From Bacteroidaceae bacterium (GTDB lineage: Bacteria > Bacteroidota > Bacteroidia > Bacteroidales > Bacteroidaceae), in the NCBI GenBank assembly GCA_030843315.1, contig JAUUPT010000004.1:1-64000 (forward strand): a DNA stretch of 64,000 nucleotides, read 5' to 3'. Shown in pieces: positions 27,419 through 35,642 of this stretch (position 1 is its first letter; each line of letters begins with the position of its first letter). The position numbers were made by a program, and so were the translations under genes. The notes under the pieces were generated by a model. It worked only from the letters and a program-made list of their open reading frames with translations, was not told the origin of the DNA and did not search any database.

Positions 27419-29650
27419 ATGAAGCAATTACTTATTTATATCTGTATTCTATTGGGGGGATGGCAAGTTGCCACCGCGCAGCAAGTTGTGGTGCGCGGGC
27501 GTGTGACGGATGCCAAGACGGGGGAGATTCTGCCGGATGCCAATGTGCTGGAAAGGAAATCGGGAACGGGAATGGCTACAAATACCTATGGGCTTTATTC
27601 CGTTTCGCTCCCTCGCGGAAGGTGTGTATTGCAATGCTCCATGCTGGGATATGTTACCTGGAAAGATGCACTCACTTTGACGGGCAACACAGTGGTGGAC
27701 ATTGCTTTGCAACCCGACGAATACCTGCTGAAAGGCATCGAGGTAGTGGGGAACCGCAAGCATAGCGGGCAATTTTCGTTAGAAGCAAAAGAGATGCAAG
27801 CCCTGCCCGCAGTGGGTGGAGAGCCCGATTTGATGAAGTCCCTGCAACTCTTGCCGGGTGTGCAGAGCGGCAATGAGGGCGCCAACAACATCTCGGTGCG
27901 TGGAGGAAGCCAATGGGGAAACCTGGTGCTGCTGGATGAAGCGGTAGTTTATAATCCCAGCCATGTGCTGTCTTTCTTTTCGGTGTTCAACAATGACGCT
28001 ATCCGTGAAGTAAACCTGTATAAATCCTTTTTCCCGTTGAAGTATGGCGGGCGCTCTTCTTCCGTGATAGACGTGCGCATGCGCGAAGGCAACAGCAAGG
28101 AGAATGAGCGGAGTGCGAGCCTGGGATTGATATCCTCGAAACTACTGCTGGAAGGACCGCTGAAAAAGGAGGAAAGCTCTTACCTGGTTTCCGGCAGATT
28201 CGGATATCCCGGAGTGGTGGCGGGGCTGCTGGGAAGTGAACTGGCATCGAAGCCGCAGATGTGGTTCTACGACGTCAATGCCAAAGTAAACGGAACGCTG
28301 AACGACCGCAACCGGATATTCTTTTCGCTCTATAGCGGAGGAGACCATACGGTGTTCAACAAGCTGGTGAGGGGCTACGGCATGGATTGGGGAAACGCCA
28401 CAGCCACGGTGCGTTGGAATCATATACTGAATGACAAAACGAATGTGAATACAAGCGCCGTCTTCAGTAACTATTATTATAAATATAAGTCGCTGTCGGA
28501 CGGATTGAGGTACGTGTGGAAATCGAATATGCAGTCCTACCAACTAAAATCGGACTGGGAGCGGTATCAAAACAACCTGTTGACTCTGAAGGGTGGTATG
28601 AATCTGCACTACTTTACCACGATGCCCGGTGCCGTTGGCAAAGCAGGCGAGGACTCTAACATCATCCCTTCGCAGTTGCCGCGGAAAAGCCTGTGGGACG
28701 CGGCGCTCTATGCAGAAGCCAATTATAAATTCATGCCCCGCTTTCAGCTGACTGCCGGTCTCAGGCTGTCGATGCTCCATGCCCCGGCCTCTTCTTACTA
28801 CGCCGCCAAAACATTTGTAGTGCCCGAACCCCGCGCCGAGCTATCCTTTGCGCCCAACGCGTCGCATCGCTTCTCTGCCTCTTACACACAGGCAGCGCAA
28901 AGCATACACATGCTCACCACCTCTTCGGTAGGCATCCCCTCGGATATGTGGATGCCTGCCAACGCATTGCTGAAGCCATCCGTGATGCGCCAACTGGCGC
29001 TGGGCTACGAGTATAACTTCCCCGACCGGGAATACACCCTCTCGGTAGAAGCATACGCCCGCAGAACGAGCCATGTAGTAGATTACCGGAAGAATGCCGA
29101 CATTTTCCAGAACGACCGTATAGAGAATGAAGTGGAAACCGGCTCTGCCAAAGGTTACGGGCTGGAGCTTTATCTGTCCCGCAACCGGGGACCTGTGACC
29201 GGATGGCTCAGTTATACCCACTCGTGGGCGCGCAACCGGATAGGGGGAGAGGAATACAGACCGGTATATGACCGCCCTCATAGCTTGAAGTTGTTTGTGA
29301 ATTGGGAGATCGATAAGCACTGGTCTTTGTCGTCCACCTTTTCCTATGCTTCGGGCATGAACCTGACGCTTCCGATAGGGAAGTATAACTCGGAAGGGGT
29401 ACTGGTTTACATTTACTCAAAACGTAACGGATACCGTGCTCCGGCTTTCCACCAACTGGATTTTGCCGCCACTTGGCGCATCAGGCAAGGCCGTAGTCTG
29501 AGCCTTTCCATCATCAATGCCTACAGCCGGAAGAACGTCTTTTCCATTTACGCCGGGCGGCAGGGACATTTTTCCGTTGGCAACGGCCGCGTCTATAAGC
29601 TGTATCTCTACGGCATTGTCCCCTCTATTACTTACTCATTTAAATTCTGA
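27419..29650 (+). CDS. TonB-dependent receptor with carboxypeptidase-regulatory-like domain
   Basis: The 743-residue outer-membrane receptor has a signal peptide (ending VATAQ), a carboxypeptidase-regulatory-like domain (VRGRVTDAKTGEILPDANV), a plug (LPGVQSGNEGANNISVRGGS, LLDEAVVYNPSHVL) and a barrel ending IVPSITYSFKF. It is shorter than SusC proteins and belongs to the receptor type that pairs with DUF4249. The ligand is unknown. The gene runs to 15 bases from the convergent S24 repressor gene. Confidence 0.88.
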   Translation: MKQLLIYICILLGGWQVATAQQVVVRGRVTDAKTGEILPDANVLERKSGTGMATNTYGLYSVSLPRGRCVLQCSMLGYVTWKDALTLTGNTVVDIALQPDEYLLKGIEVVGNRKHSGQFSLEAKEMQALPAVGGEPDLMKSLQLLPGVQSGNEGANNISVRGGSQWGNLVLLDEAVVYNPSHVLSFFSVFNNDAIREVNLYKSFFPLKYGGRSSSVIDVRMREGNSKENERSASLGLISSKLLLEGPLKKEESSYLVSGRFGYPGVVAGLLGSELASKPQMWFYDVNAKVNGTLNDRNRIFFSLYSGGDHTVFNKLVRGYGMDWGNATATVRWNHILNDKTNVNTSAVFSNYYYKYKSLSDGLRYVWKSNMQSYQLKSDWERYQNNLLTLKGGMNLHYFTTMPGAVGKAGEDSNIIPSQLPRKSLWDAALYAEANYKFMPRFQLTAGLRLSMLHAPASSYYAAKTFVVPEPRAELSFAPNASHRFSASYTQAAQSIHMLTTSSVGIPSDMWMPANALLKPSVMRQLALGYEYNFPDREYTLSVEAYARRTSHVVDYRKNADIFQNDRIENEVETGSAKGYGLELYLSRNRGPVTGWLSYTHSWARNRIGGEEYRPVYDRPHSLKLFVNWEIDKHWSLSSTFSYASGMNLTLPIGKYNSEGVLVYIYSKRNGYRAPAFHQLDFAATWRIRQGRSLSLSIINAYSRKNVFSIYAGRQGHFSVGNGRVYKLYLYGIVPSITYSFKF

Positions 29651-29664
29651 TTGTCTTTTCTCCG

Positions 29665-30387
29665 TTACATCATCATATTCTTTCGGATCGAAAACTTCAC
29701 AATCGCCATCGCATTGACAGATGCCAGCGGCAGCTCCATCGGGTCGTGGTGGGTGTTATAGCTCACCAGCTTGATGCAGTCCGGCTGCTCGGAGTGGTTG
29801 ACGTACTTCACCGCCAGATACTCGTCGCCGCCAAGCTGGAAGGAGACGAGGTACATTTCGCCGTAGATGACGTCGGCGAAGCTCTGGATGGACTTGAAGC
29901 CCACGATGTCGCCCGACTTCAGGATGGGGTACATCGAATCGCCGTTCACATAGACGGCGCCGTCGCACCGGGGCACGTTGGGAATCGTAATCTTGCCCAG
30001 GGCGTACTGCGGGCGGTCGGCAAGGAGCGTTTTCAGGTTGGCAGCGGCGGAGATGTCGTAGAGCGTCACGCTGCGGTCGTCCACGGGGTCGGCGGTTTTC
30101 GGGTTGTGAAGTATCTCCACTTCGCCCTGTATCAGTTCGCTGTCGCAGAAGGCGGCGTGGTGCGTGGGGGTGCCCTTGCCCGTCAGCAGCCAGTTGTAGT
30201 CCACGTCGTCCAGCCGGCTCAGCAGCAGGGCGAAGTCGATGCTGTTTCGTGCCGTCCAGTTGCTCAGCGTGGAGCGTGATATGCCCAGGAAGGCGGCAAG
30301 CTCGCTGTCTGCCTTGAATCCTTTCACCAGTTTGGCTCGCTTTATGATGTCTGCCACGCAGAACATCAGGTCTTTGTCATTCTCCAT
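29665..30387 (-). CDS. S24-family (CI/LexA-like) transcriptional repressor
   Basis: The 240-residue protein has an N-terminal helix-turn-helix (KADSELAAFLGISRSTLSNW, residues about 25-45) and a C-terminal S24 peptidase-type domain. The serine is in NGDSMYPILKSGDIV near residue 150, and the lysine in EYLAVKYV. Such repressors can cleave themselves during the SOS response, as phage CI does. It is divergent from the small-protein/DUF4373/HU/smalltalk genes, and the gap holds two matching 17-base sites that could be its operators (30484-30500 and 30535-30551). No other phage genes are nearby. Confidence 0.85.
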   Translation of the reverse strand: MENDKDLMFCVADIIKRAKLVKGFKADSELAAFLGISRSTLSNWTARNSIDFALLLSRLDDVDYNWLLTGKGTPTHHAAFCDSELIQGEVEILHNPKTADPVDDRSVTLYDISAAANLKTLLADRPQYALGKITIPNVPRCDGAVYVNGDSMYPILKSGDIVGFKSIQSFADVIYGEMYLVSFQLGGDEYLAVKYVNHSEQPDCIKLVSYNTHHDPMELPLASVNAMAIVKFSIRKNMMM

Positions 30388-30481
30388 ATCTTCGGTTTAT
30401 ATCATGTGAATTTTGCAGAATTTATTAGTCTCTCATTTATATCTGATTACGCCTTTTTTAAGAATTTATTCGGTGAATCTC

Positions 30482-30513
30482 TTGTTTTATAAATGAAAAC
30501 TGTATTATCTTTG
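30482..30513 (+). promoter_or_regulatory. Promoter for the small-protein/DUF4373 operon
   Basis: TTG at 30482-30484 and TATCTTTG at 30506-30513 are 21 bases apart, matching the Bacteroides consensus. A candidate operator (30484-30500) fills the spacer. Confidence 0.7.
30484..30500. promoter_or_regulatory. Candidate S24-repressor operator 1
   Basis: GTTTTATAAATGAAAAC has inverted half-sites GTTTT/AAAAC and lies within the promoter spacer. A near copy lies 51 bases downstream. Confidence 0.5.
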
Positions 30514-30534
30514 TTGGGACAAAAGTAACTATTT

Positions 30535-30551
30535 GTTTTATAAACGCAAAC
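30535..30551. promoter_or_regulatory. Candidate S24-repressor operator 2
   Basis: GTTTTATAAACGCAAAC repeats operator 1 with three changes and lies just downstream of the predicted transcription start, where binding would block transcription. Confidence 0.5.
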
Positions 30552-30588
30552 TAAAAAGAGAAGAATTATGGAGAATACACACATTGCT

Positions 30589-30654
30589 CCATCTATAGAT
30601 GCCGTCTGCTGTATCTATAGATCCCGCCCGCTGCATCTATAGATGCAATACACC
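30589..30654. repeat. Array of three 22-base CTATAG units (locus B)
   Basis: The units are 30589-30610, 30611-30632 and 30633-30654, each with ATCTATAGAT, followed by a decayed unit (GGATATATGTATT). The third contains the perfect palindrome GCATCTATAGATGC. Same family and period as the arrays at 8193 and 57353. Confidence 0.88.
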
Positions 30655-30745
30655 GGATATATGTATTTGTAAAATCGCACTCACAGCCATCTGACGGCAG
30701 GGGGCGGAAAGGATAACTATCGTACTAACTATTAACAACACTATC

Positions 30746-31075
30746 ATGGAACAAATTTCAGAAAACAATCTCCGCATCTGTGGATGCTGCCACAGAGCAC
30801 TCTCTATGGACCTATTTTATATCAATAAGCATACACACCTCCCGGACAATTATTGCAAAGAGTGCCGCAGGGAGTTTAGTAATGCCCGCTATCACTGTTC
30901 ACAAACTGTGGATAAATCTTGCCACTATCCGGTTATTACCAAGATATCGGATCGCACCCTTCGTATGGCTCTTATTTTTCACGCACTGAAAGTAGTGCGT
31001 GAAAGCATACTTTCCAAACGGGAACGTCTGCGTGAAAGCGGACGCCCGGACCAATCACCAATCACTAATCGTTAA
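30746..31075 (+). CDS. Small cysteine-rich protein, function unknown
   Basis: This 109-residue protein has an N-terminal zinc-ribbon-like arrangement: CGCCHRA (C13 and C15-C16 region) and CKECRREF near residue 38-45. It has no signal peptide or membrane helix. It is the first gene of the operon opposite the S24 repressor and precedes DUF4373 by about 20 bases. It could be a nucleic-acid-binding accessory protein, but I do not recognise a named family. Confidence 0.6.
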   Translation: MEQISENNLRICGCCHRALSMDLFYINKHTHLPDNYCKECRREFSNARYHCSQTVDKSCHYPVITKISDRTLRMALIFHALKVVRESILSKRERLRESGRPDQSPITNR

Positions 31076-31094
31076 TTATCAATCACTAATCATC

Positions 31095-31919
31095 ATGTCC
31101 AGAATCAAAAAACGGGGGCTCGACTATTTCCCCTTGAACACAGACTTTATGCACGACCGCCTGGTGCGGCGCATTATGAAGCGTGAGGGCGACGGCGCTT
31201 TTGCCATCTTGCTGGGGGCGCTCTCTTGCATCTATGCCGACGAGGGCTACTACGTGCGTGCCGACGAGCTTTTCTATGAAGACCTTTCGGCATGCCTCTA
31301 CGAAAAGAGCGCCGCCGATGTGAAGCGCATCCTTGCCCTGGCTGTGGAGTACGGCATCTTTGATGCCGCCCTCTTCGGCGAATACGGCATCCTGACTTCT
31401 GCCGAAATACAGCGGCAGTTCCTTTTCAGCACCAAGCGCCGGAAGTCTTCGGTGATAGATGCCCGCTACTGTCTGGTGGACGAGTCGCAAGCCGGTGAAG
31501 ACGTGGCAGCAGCCGGCCGTGAAGATGTAGCAATTAAGCCCGAAAATGTAACATCGGGTACACATAGCACATCACAGCATACCACATTACAGCAGAGCGT
31601 AGCACATACCCTCCTCGATAGTTCCCCCGAAACCGGGGGCACTGTTGAAGGCGCGGCTGTGCCAGCCGCGGAGGTGGAATATCTTCGAAAGATAGAGGCT
31701 GTGAAGCCCCCTGAGGATGGCACAAGCCGCAACCTGGACGGGTTGCTCTTCAACCTGCGCCAGTTTCATATCTCCCCCCAAGAGCAGTATGCCATTATCC
31801 TGAAAAGCAATTTCGGTGCCATCGGGCATCCGCTGTGGAAGGGGTTTTATGCCTTGCGCGAGAGTCATGGCAAGATACGTCAGCCGGGACGCTACCTGCT
31901 GAGCCTATGCAATAAGTAG
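31095..31919 (+). CDS. DUF4373 domain protein
   Basis: The 274-residue protein starts at ATG 31095 (MSRIKKRGLDYFPLNTDF); a longer frame from 30999 lacks support. The N-terminal 115 residues (HDRLVRRIMKREGDGAFAIL, then YGILTSAEIQRQFLFSTKRR) match the DUF4373/Lin1244-like domain, which resembles the N-terminus of phage and plasmid replication-initiation or primosome proteins. A low-complexity Thr/Ser linker (about 150-190) leads to a C-terminal segment (KGFYALRESHGKIRQPGRYL) also seen in such proteins. In Bacteroides this gene usually travels with HU-like, smalltalk and amidase genes. Confidence 0.8.
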   Translation: MSRIKKRGLDYFPLNTDFMHDRLVRRIMKREGDGAFAILLGALSCIYADEGYYVRADELFYEDLSACLYEKSAADVKRILALAVEYGIFDAALFGEYGILTSAEIQRQFLFSTKRRKSSVIDARYCLVDESQAGEDVAAAGREDVAIKPENVTSGTHSTSQHTTLQQSVAHTLLDSSPETGGTVEGAAVPAAEVEYLRKIEAVKPPEDGTSRNLDGLLFNLRQFHISPQEQYAIILKSNFGAIGHPLWKGFYALRESHGKIRQPGRYLLSLCNK

Positions 31920-31967
31920 TGTTTTCATAGCGTGAATAAATTCATGAAGAAAAACGGTGTTTTTGAT

Positions 31968-31998
31968 TTGCATAGTACCTGAGATGGTGTTATCTTTG
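31968..31998 (+). promoter_or_regulatory. Promoter for the HU-like gene
   Basis: TTG at 31968-31970 and TATCTTTG at 31991-31998 are 20 bases apart, an exact Bacteroides consensus, about 65 bases before the ATG at 32064. Confidence 0.75.
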
Positions 31999-32063
31999 CA
32001 ATGTGGTTAAGCTTAATACACGAACATAAAACATTTTATTAACTATTTTAAAACAAAACTATT

Positions 32064-32552
32064 ATGCCAGTAATTTACAAATCATTTCAATCGGTTCTTG
32101 CCAACAAGGCAGGCAAGAAGCTTTTTTATCCCCGTGTGATATTAACGGGAAACGTGAGCACCTCCAAAGTGGCTCAGGAGATAGCCGAACTGTCTTCGCT
32201 CTCTACCGGTGACTCAAAGAACGTTATCGACAACCTGGTGACCGTGATGACCCGCCACCTGCAATCCTCTGAAAGCGTGACGCTGGACGGCCTGGGAACC
32301 TTCCGCCTCTCGATGAAGTCCACCATGAACGGTGTGGAGGATGCGGCAAAGGTGTCCGCCACGCAAGCTACGCTGCAAGTACGTTTCTTGCCTGCTGCCA
32401 AGCGGCAGTTGAATGGTACTGTGGCTACCCGTTCGCTGGTGACCGGGGTGAAGTGCGTGCGCTTCGACCTTCAGGATGCTGCGGGTTCCGGCAGTGGCGA
32501 CGGGAGTGGCAGCGGTAGCGATGGCGACCTGGATGAGAATCCGATGGGCTAA
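32064..32552 (+). CDS. HU-family DNA-binding protein with Gly/Ser/Asp tail
   Basis: The 162-residue protein has an HU/IHF-like core to about residue 125 (MPVIYKSFQSVLANKAGKKL, SVTLDGLGTFRLSMKST, VRFLPAAKRQLN). It is the longer Bacteroides type rather than the 90-residue classical HU. The C-terminus is a low-complexity tail of Gly, Ser and Asp from about 140 on. It sits between DUF4373 and the smalltalk gene but has its own promoter. The role may be in DNA architecture of this mobile-looking module, which is inference. Confidence 0.87.
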   Translation: MPVIYKSFQSVLANKAGKKLFYPRVILTGNVSTSKVAQEIAELSSLSTGDSKNVIDNLVTVMTRHLQSSESVTLDGLGTFRLSMKSTMNGVEDAAKVSATQATLQVRFLPAAKRQLNGTVATRSLVTGVKCVRFDLQDAAGSGSGDGSGSGSDGDLDENPMG

Positions 32553-32616
32553 GCACCGGTCCGGGGAGGGAACGGAGCCAATCACTATTAATTATTAAAC
32601 TAAAACACAAAGCATT

Positions 32617-32721
32617 ATGAAAATGACAAAAAACACCTGGAAAACAATCTTCAAGATAATTGCTGCCGTCATCACCACCATAGGCGGGGTGCTGGGAATA
32701 CAGGCGATGCCGCCCATGTAA
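32617..32721 (+). CDS. Smalltalk protein
   Basis: A 34-residue peptide with a basic start (MKMTKNTWKTIFKI) and one membrane helix (IAAVITTIGGVLGI), ending QAMPPM. This matches the very short 'smalltalk' family found in Bacteroides between HU-like genes and N-acetylmuramoyl-L-alanine amidase genes. The usual amidase is absent here; a terminator and an unrelated convergent gene follow. Function unknown. Confidence 0.85.
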   Translation: MKMTKNTWKTIFKIIAAVITTIGGVLGIQAMPPM

Positions 32722-32762
32722 AGGCGTCTCCTTGACATATTCTAAGAAGAGTCTATTTAATT

Positions 32763-32814
32763 GCTATCCTAACATCAGATATCCCATATCTTGTATGTTA
32801 GGATAGCTTTTTCT
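32763..32814. terminator. Rho-independent terminator after smalltalk
   Basis: A perfect 13-base stem (32763-32775 with 32795-32807, GCTATCCTAACAT) is followed by TTTTTCTTTTT. The last codons of the convergent DUF2809 gene overlap its right arm. Confidence 0.88.
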
Positions 32815-33220
32815 TTTTGGAAATAGTAATATCCCCAAAAGAAGGAAGGGAAAAGCAGGAATCTACAGCAGCAGATAATACTACTCCGGCGGTGTAGCAT
32901 ATCATATCCGACCATAGGAAACCATGACCGAAGATGAGTGCTCCGAGAGTGGTGTTTCGTACTGTGTTTGCCCAGTCTGCCTGATATAATTGGCTGATCT
33001 CTATGCAGAAAGAAAAGAGTAGGGAGATGGCGGCGGCTTTGAGTAGGGATACCGAAGGGGCGAGGAATCGCAGTCCGAAATAGACCATGGCGGCCCAAAG
33101 GGTATCGCCGGAGTACTCTGCAATAAACCCGGGTAACAGATCACCATACCGCCTGGAAGCAAGCCCGGCCAATATAATGACAAAGGCGACAGCCAAATAA
33201 ATCCAACGTCTGTATTTCAC
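32798..33220 (-). CDS. DUF2809 membrane protein
   Basis: The 140-residue protein has about four membrane helices (YLAVAFVIILAGLASRR, LWAAMVYFGLRFLAP, AAAISLLFSFCIEISQL, MICYTAGVVLSAAVDS). The phrases YGDLLPGFIAEYSGDTLWA and EISQLYQADWANTVRN fit the DUF2809 family, which is VanZ-like in feel. Function unknown. It stands alone between convergent smalltalk and divergent transglutaminase genes. Confidence 0.8.
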   Translation of the reverse strand: MKYRRWIYLAVAFVIILAGLASRRYGDLLPGFIAEYSGDTLWAAMVYFGLRFLAPSVSLLKAAAISLLFSFCIEISQLYQADWANTVRNTTLGALIFGHGFLWSDMICYTAGVVLSAAVDSCFSLPSFGDITISKKKKLS

Positions 33221-33325
33221 ACTGTAATATTTAAATTCAGCGCAAAATTACGAAAAATCAGTCGGTATGAGCGGGAAGGAGACTATTTCTTTATAGCCCA
33301 ATGAGGGTGTGTGTAATCTTTTTCG

Positions 33326-33333
33326 TACTTTTG
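33326..33333 (+). promoter_or_regulatory. Promoter -7 box for the transglutaminase-like gene
   Basis: TACTTTTG matches TAnnTTTG, 42 bases before ATG 33375. Confidence 0.5.
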
Positions 33334-33374
33334 TCAACCAAACAGCTTGAGTATAAAATAAATCATTGACAGCT

Positions 33375-34250
33375 ATGAAGAAGGTTTTCAAAGTTATTGG
33401 AATTAGTGCCTTATCACTGGTTGCACTATTAGTAGTGGCAGCAGTCGTTATCAGATTCTTTTTTAAGGATGAAGCGATTACATACCGGAAGAAAATTTAT
33501 GTAGAGCTGCTCCGGGAAGGGAAATATGCGGCAGATACGCTGATTCTCAAACCTGTCTATTGTATGGACGATGAGCGCTTGGCAGAAGTTAAGACACGCT
33601 TCCGGCTGGATACTCTTTTTGATGGAACGGAAGATGTGTATCAGAAAGCGCTTAAAATACAGCGCTTCGTGTCCGACCACTTACTGCATGGCAACCCTCC
33701 GCAGATGCCGGAACGAAAAAATGCCATCGACTTATGGGCCTTTGCCGATACAAGCGGTTATCACCTGAACTGCCGCCACCACTCCATTCTGATGCGGGAT
33801 ATGCTGATGTCCGTCGGCATTGAAGCCCGCTACATCACTTGCCTGCCGGAGGATGCAGAAGATCAGGACTGCCATGTGGTCAACGAAATCTTTTCGCCTG
33901 AACTGAATAAGTGGGTGATGATAGACTCGGACATGGACAAGGTGGTGACGGATATGCAGGGTGTGCCCCTCTCGTTGCGCGAACTGAGAGATAAGCTGAT
34001 TGCCGACGAGCCTTATTTGATTAACGGACAAGAGAACAAGGGGCAACATTATGATATGTACATGGCTAAGAACAGCTATTGGTACAGCAGGCACGAAGTG
34101 AGCCGGATAGATGATGAGACAGGCGATCTCTTGGCGGGTGACCGGAAGATAGCCCTTATCCCTGCCGGGTTTGTAGTGGAGAGTGGCGGCACCCAATGGC
34201 TCTTTGAGAGCAGTATCCACACCACGAATCCCGAAGAATTTTGGAAATAG
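33375..34250 (+). CDS. Membrane-anchored transglutaminase-like protein
   Basis: From ATG 33375 (MKKVFKVIGISALSLVALLV) the protein has 291 residues; the TTG at 33366 is less likely. An N-terminal membrane helix is followed by a papain-like transglutaminase core. The cysteine is in LNCRHHSILMRDMLMSVGIE near residue 135, the histidine in CHVVNEIF near 170, and the aspartate in WVMIDSDMD near 186. Bacterial members are usually proteases or amidases. The periplasmic substrate is unknown. Confidence 0.8.
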   Translation: MKKVFKVIGISALSLVALLVVAAVVIRFFFKDEAITYRKKIYVELLREGKYAADTLILKPVYCMDDERLAEVKTRFRLDTLFDGTEDVYQKALKIQRFVSDHLLHGNPPQMPERKNAIDLWAFADTSGYHLNCRHHSILMRDMLMSVGIEARYITCLPEDAEDQDCHVVNEIFSPELNKWVMIDSDMDKVVTDMQGVPLSLRELRDKLIADEPYLINGQENKGQHYDMYMAKNSYWYSRHEVSRIDDETGDLLAGDRKIALIPAGFVVESGGTQWLFESSIHTTNPEEFWK

Positions 34251-34283
34251 CCGTCTCTTGTTTCAAATCTCCCCGAAATCATG

Positions 34284-34291
34284 TACCTTTG
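34284..34291 (+). promoter_or_regulatory. Promoter -7 box for the LOG-family gene
   Basis: TACCTTTG matches TAnnTTTG, 29 bases before the start codon; TTG lies at 34258-34260, a little far at 23 bases. Confidence 0.5.
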
Positions 34292-34319
34292 CAGCCATAT
34301 TTATAAGGTATAGAACAAG

Positions 34320-34910
34320 ATGATGAATAAGATTACTTCCGTATGCGTGTATAGCGCGTCGAGCACCAAGATCGATTCCGCTTATACCGAGGCTGCCCGT
34401 GAGTTGGGCGCTTTGTTGGGGCAGAAACAGATCCGGTTGATAAACGGAGCCGGAAACATGGGGCTGATGGCAGCCGTGGCAGATGCGGTGCTCCAGGCAG
34501 GCGGCGAGGTGACGGGAGTTATCCCCCGCTTCATGGTGGAGCAGGGGTGGCACCACACGGGACTCACCAAACTCGTGGAAGTGGCGAACATGCACGAGCG
34601 GAAGAAGATGATGGCCGACCTGAGCGATGCCATCATTGCCCTGCCCGGTGGTTGCGGCACGCTGGAAGAACTGCTGGAAGTCATCACCTGGAAGCAGCTG
34701 GGGCTTTATCTTAACCCGATTGTAATATTGAACACCAAAGGTTACTTCGACCCTTTGCTCGATATGCTGCGCAAGGCAGTGGACGAGAACTTTATGCGGC
34801 AGCAGCACGGCGCCATCTGGCATGTGGCACAGACCCCCCGGGAGGCAGTGGAGCTGATACATACCATCCCTCTATGGGATGAATCCATCCGTAAATTCGC
34901 CGCAATATGA
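34320..34910 (+). CDS. LOG-family nucleotide 5'-monophosphate phosphoribohydrolase
   Basis: The 196-residue protein has the LOG signatures PGGCGTLEELLEVITWKQLG (PGGxGTxxE, near residue 106) and MHERKKMM near 92. Known members release a free base from nucleoside monophosphates, in plants and some bacteria producing cytokinins. Annotations such as 'lysine decarboxylase' for this family are mistaken. Two neighbouring ATG codons (34320 and 34323) are possible starts. The end overlaps the DUF4271 gene by four bases (ATGA), which suggests translational coupling. Confidence 0.9.
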   Translation: MMNKITSVCVYSASSTKIDSAYTEAARELGALLGQKQIRLINGAGNMGLMAAVADAVLQAGGEVTGVIPRFMVEQGWHHTGLTKLVEVANMHERKKMMADLSDAIIALPGGCGTLEELLEVITWKQLGLYLNPIVILNTKGYFDPLLDMLRKAVDENFMRQQHGAIWHVAQTPREAVELIHTIPLWDESIRKFAAI

Positions 34911-35638
34911 TAGCTCAGTTGATGGTTTGGGCAGTGACGGGAGCGGAGGGAATCCCCATTCCTTACTCTCCACGCATGGACGACGGTATCACCGTGGTGC
35001 TTCTGTGCTGCTTCTTTCTGTCTGCTTATGTTTTGTCGCGCAGCCGTAAGTTCCTGTTGCAATTGGTAAAGGATTTTCTGCTTCATCGCGAGCGCACCAG
35101 CATCTTTGCCACCTCTACGGCGGCCGATATGCGCTATTTATTACTGCTGATACTACAGACCTGCGTCCTTGCAGGCGTCTGCCTTTTCAACTATTTCAAT
35201 GACGTTCGGCCCGAGCTGGTGACCCATGTCCCACCGTTTCTGTTACTGGGCATATATATAGGTGTGTGTCTTCTTTATTTATTCTTCAAGTGGTTGTTAT
35301 ACTCCTTCCTGGGTTGGATTTTTTTTGACGAAAGTACCACTACTCTCTGGATTGAGTCGTATACTACCTTGCTTTATTACCTCGGATTCTCCCTTTTTCC
35401 GTTTGCTCTGTTTATAGTCTACTTCGACTTGAATTTGCAACTAACGATAATAATCGGATTGATTTTGTTCTTTTTTGCTAAGATATTGATGCTATATAAG
35501 TGGATAAAGCTTTTTTGTGACAATTTATATGGCAGTTTGCTTTTAATTTTATACTTTTGTGCCCTTGAAATCATACCTTGTTTTATGTTATATCAAGGGA
35601 TGATGCAGCTAAACGATTATTTGATAATAAAATTTTAG
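34907..35638 (+). CDS. DUF4271 membrane protein
   Basis: The 243-residue protein has about six hydrophobic helices (YLLLLILQTCVLAGVCLF, PFLLLGIYIGVCLLYLF, YYLGFSLFPFALFIVYF, LTIIIGLILFFFAKIL, SLLLILYFCALEIIP). The position directly before hemD is conserved in Bacteroidales and matches DUF4271. The function is unknown. The second half is much more AT-rich than the flanking genes. Confidence 0.82.
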   Translation: MIAQLMVWAVTGAEGIPIPYSPRMDDGITVVLLCCFFLSAYVLSRSRKFLLQLVKDFLLHRERTSIFATSTAADMRYLLLLILQTCVLAGVCLFNYFNDVRPELVTHVPPFLLLGIYIGVCLLYLFFKWLLYSFLGWIFFDESTTTLWIESYTTLLYYLGFSLFPFALFIVYFDLNLQLTIIIGLILFFFAKILMLYKWIKLFCDNLYGSLLLILYFCALEIIPCFMLYQGMMQLNDYLIIKF

Positions 35639-35642
35639 GACG

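Larger units (their letters stand above)
30388..30745. other. Divergent intergenic region between repressor and DUF4373 operon
   Basis: No gene is seen in these 358 bases. In order they hold two candidate operators flanking a rightward promoter (30482-30513), the CTATAG 22-base array (30589-30654), and about 90 bases of unremarkable leader. The array would lie in the 5' leader of the rightward transcript. Confidence 0.65.

Noticed and set aside
29665..32721. Intact prophage next to the S24 repressor
   Set aside because: No capsid, tail, terminase or integrase genes are present; only a short module with DUF4373, HU-like and smalltalk genes.
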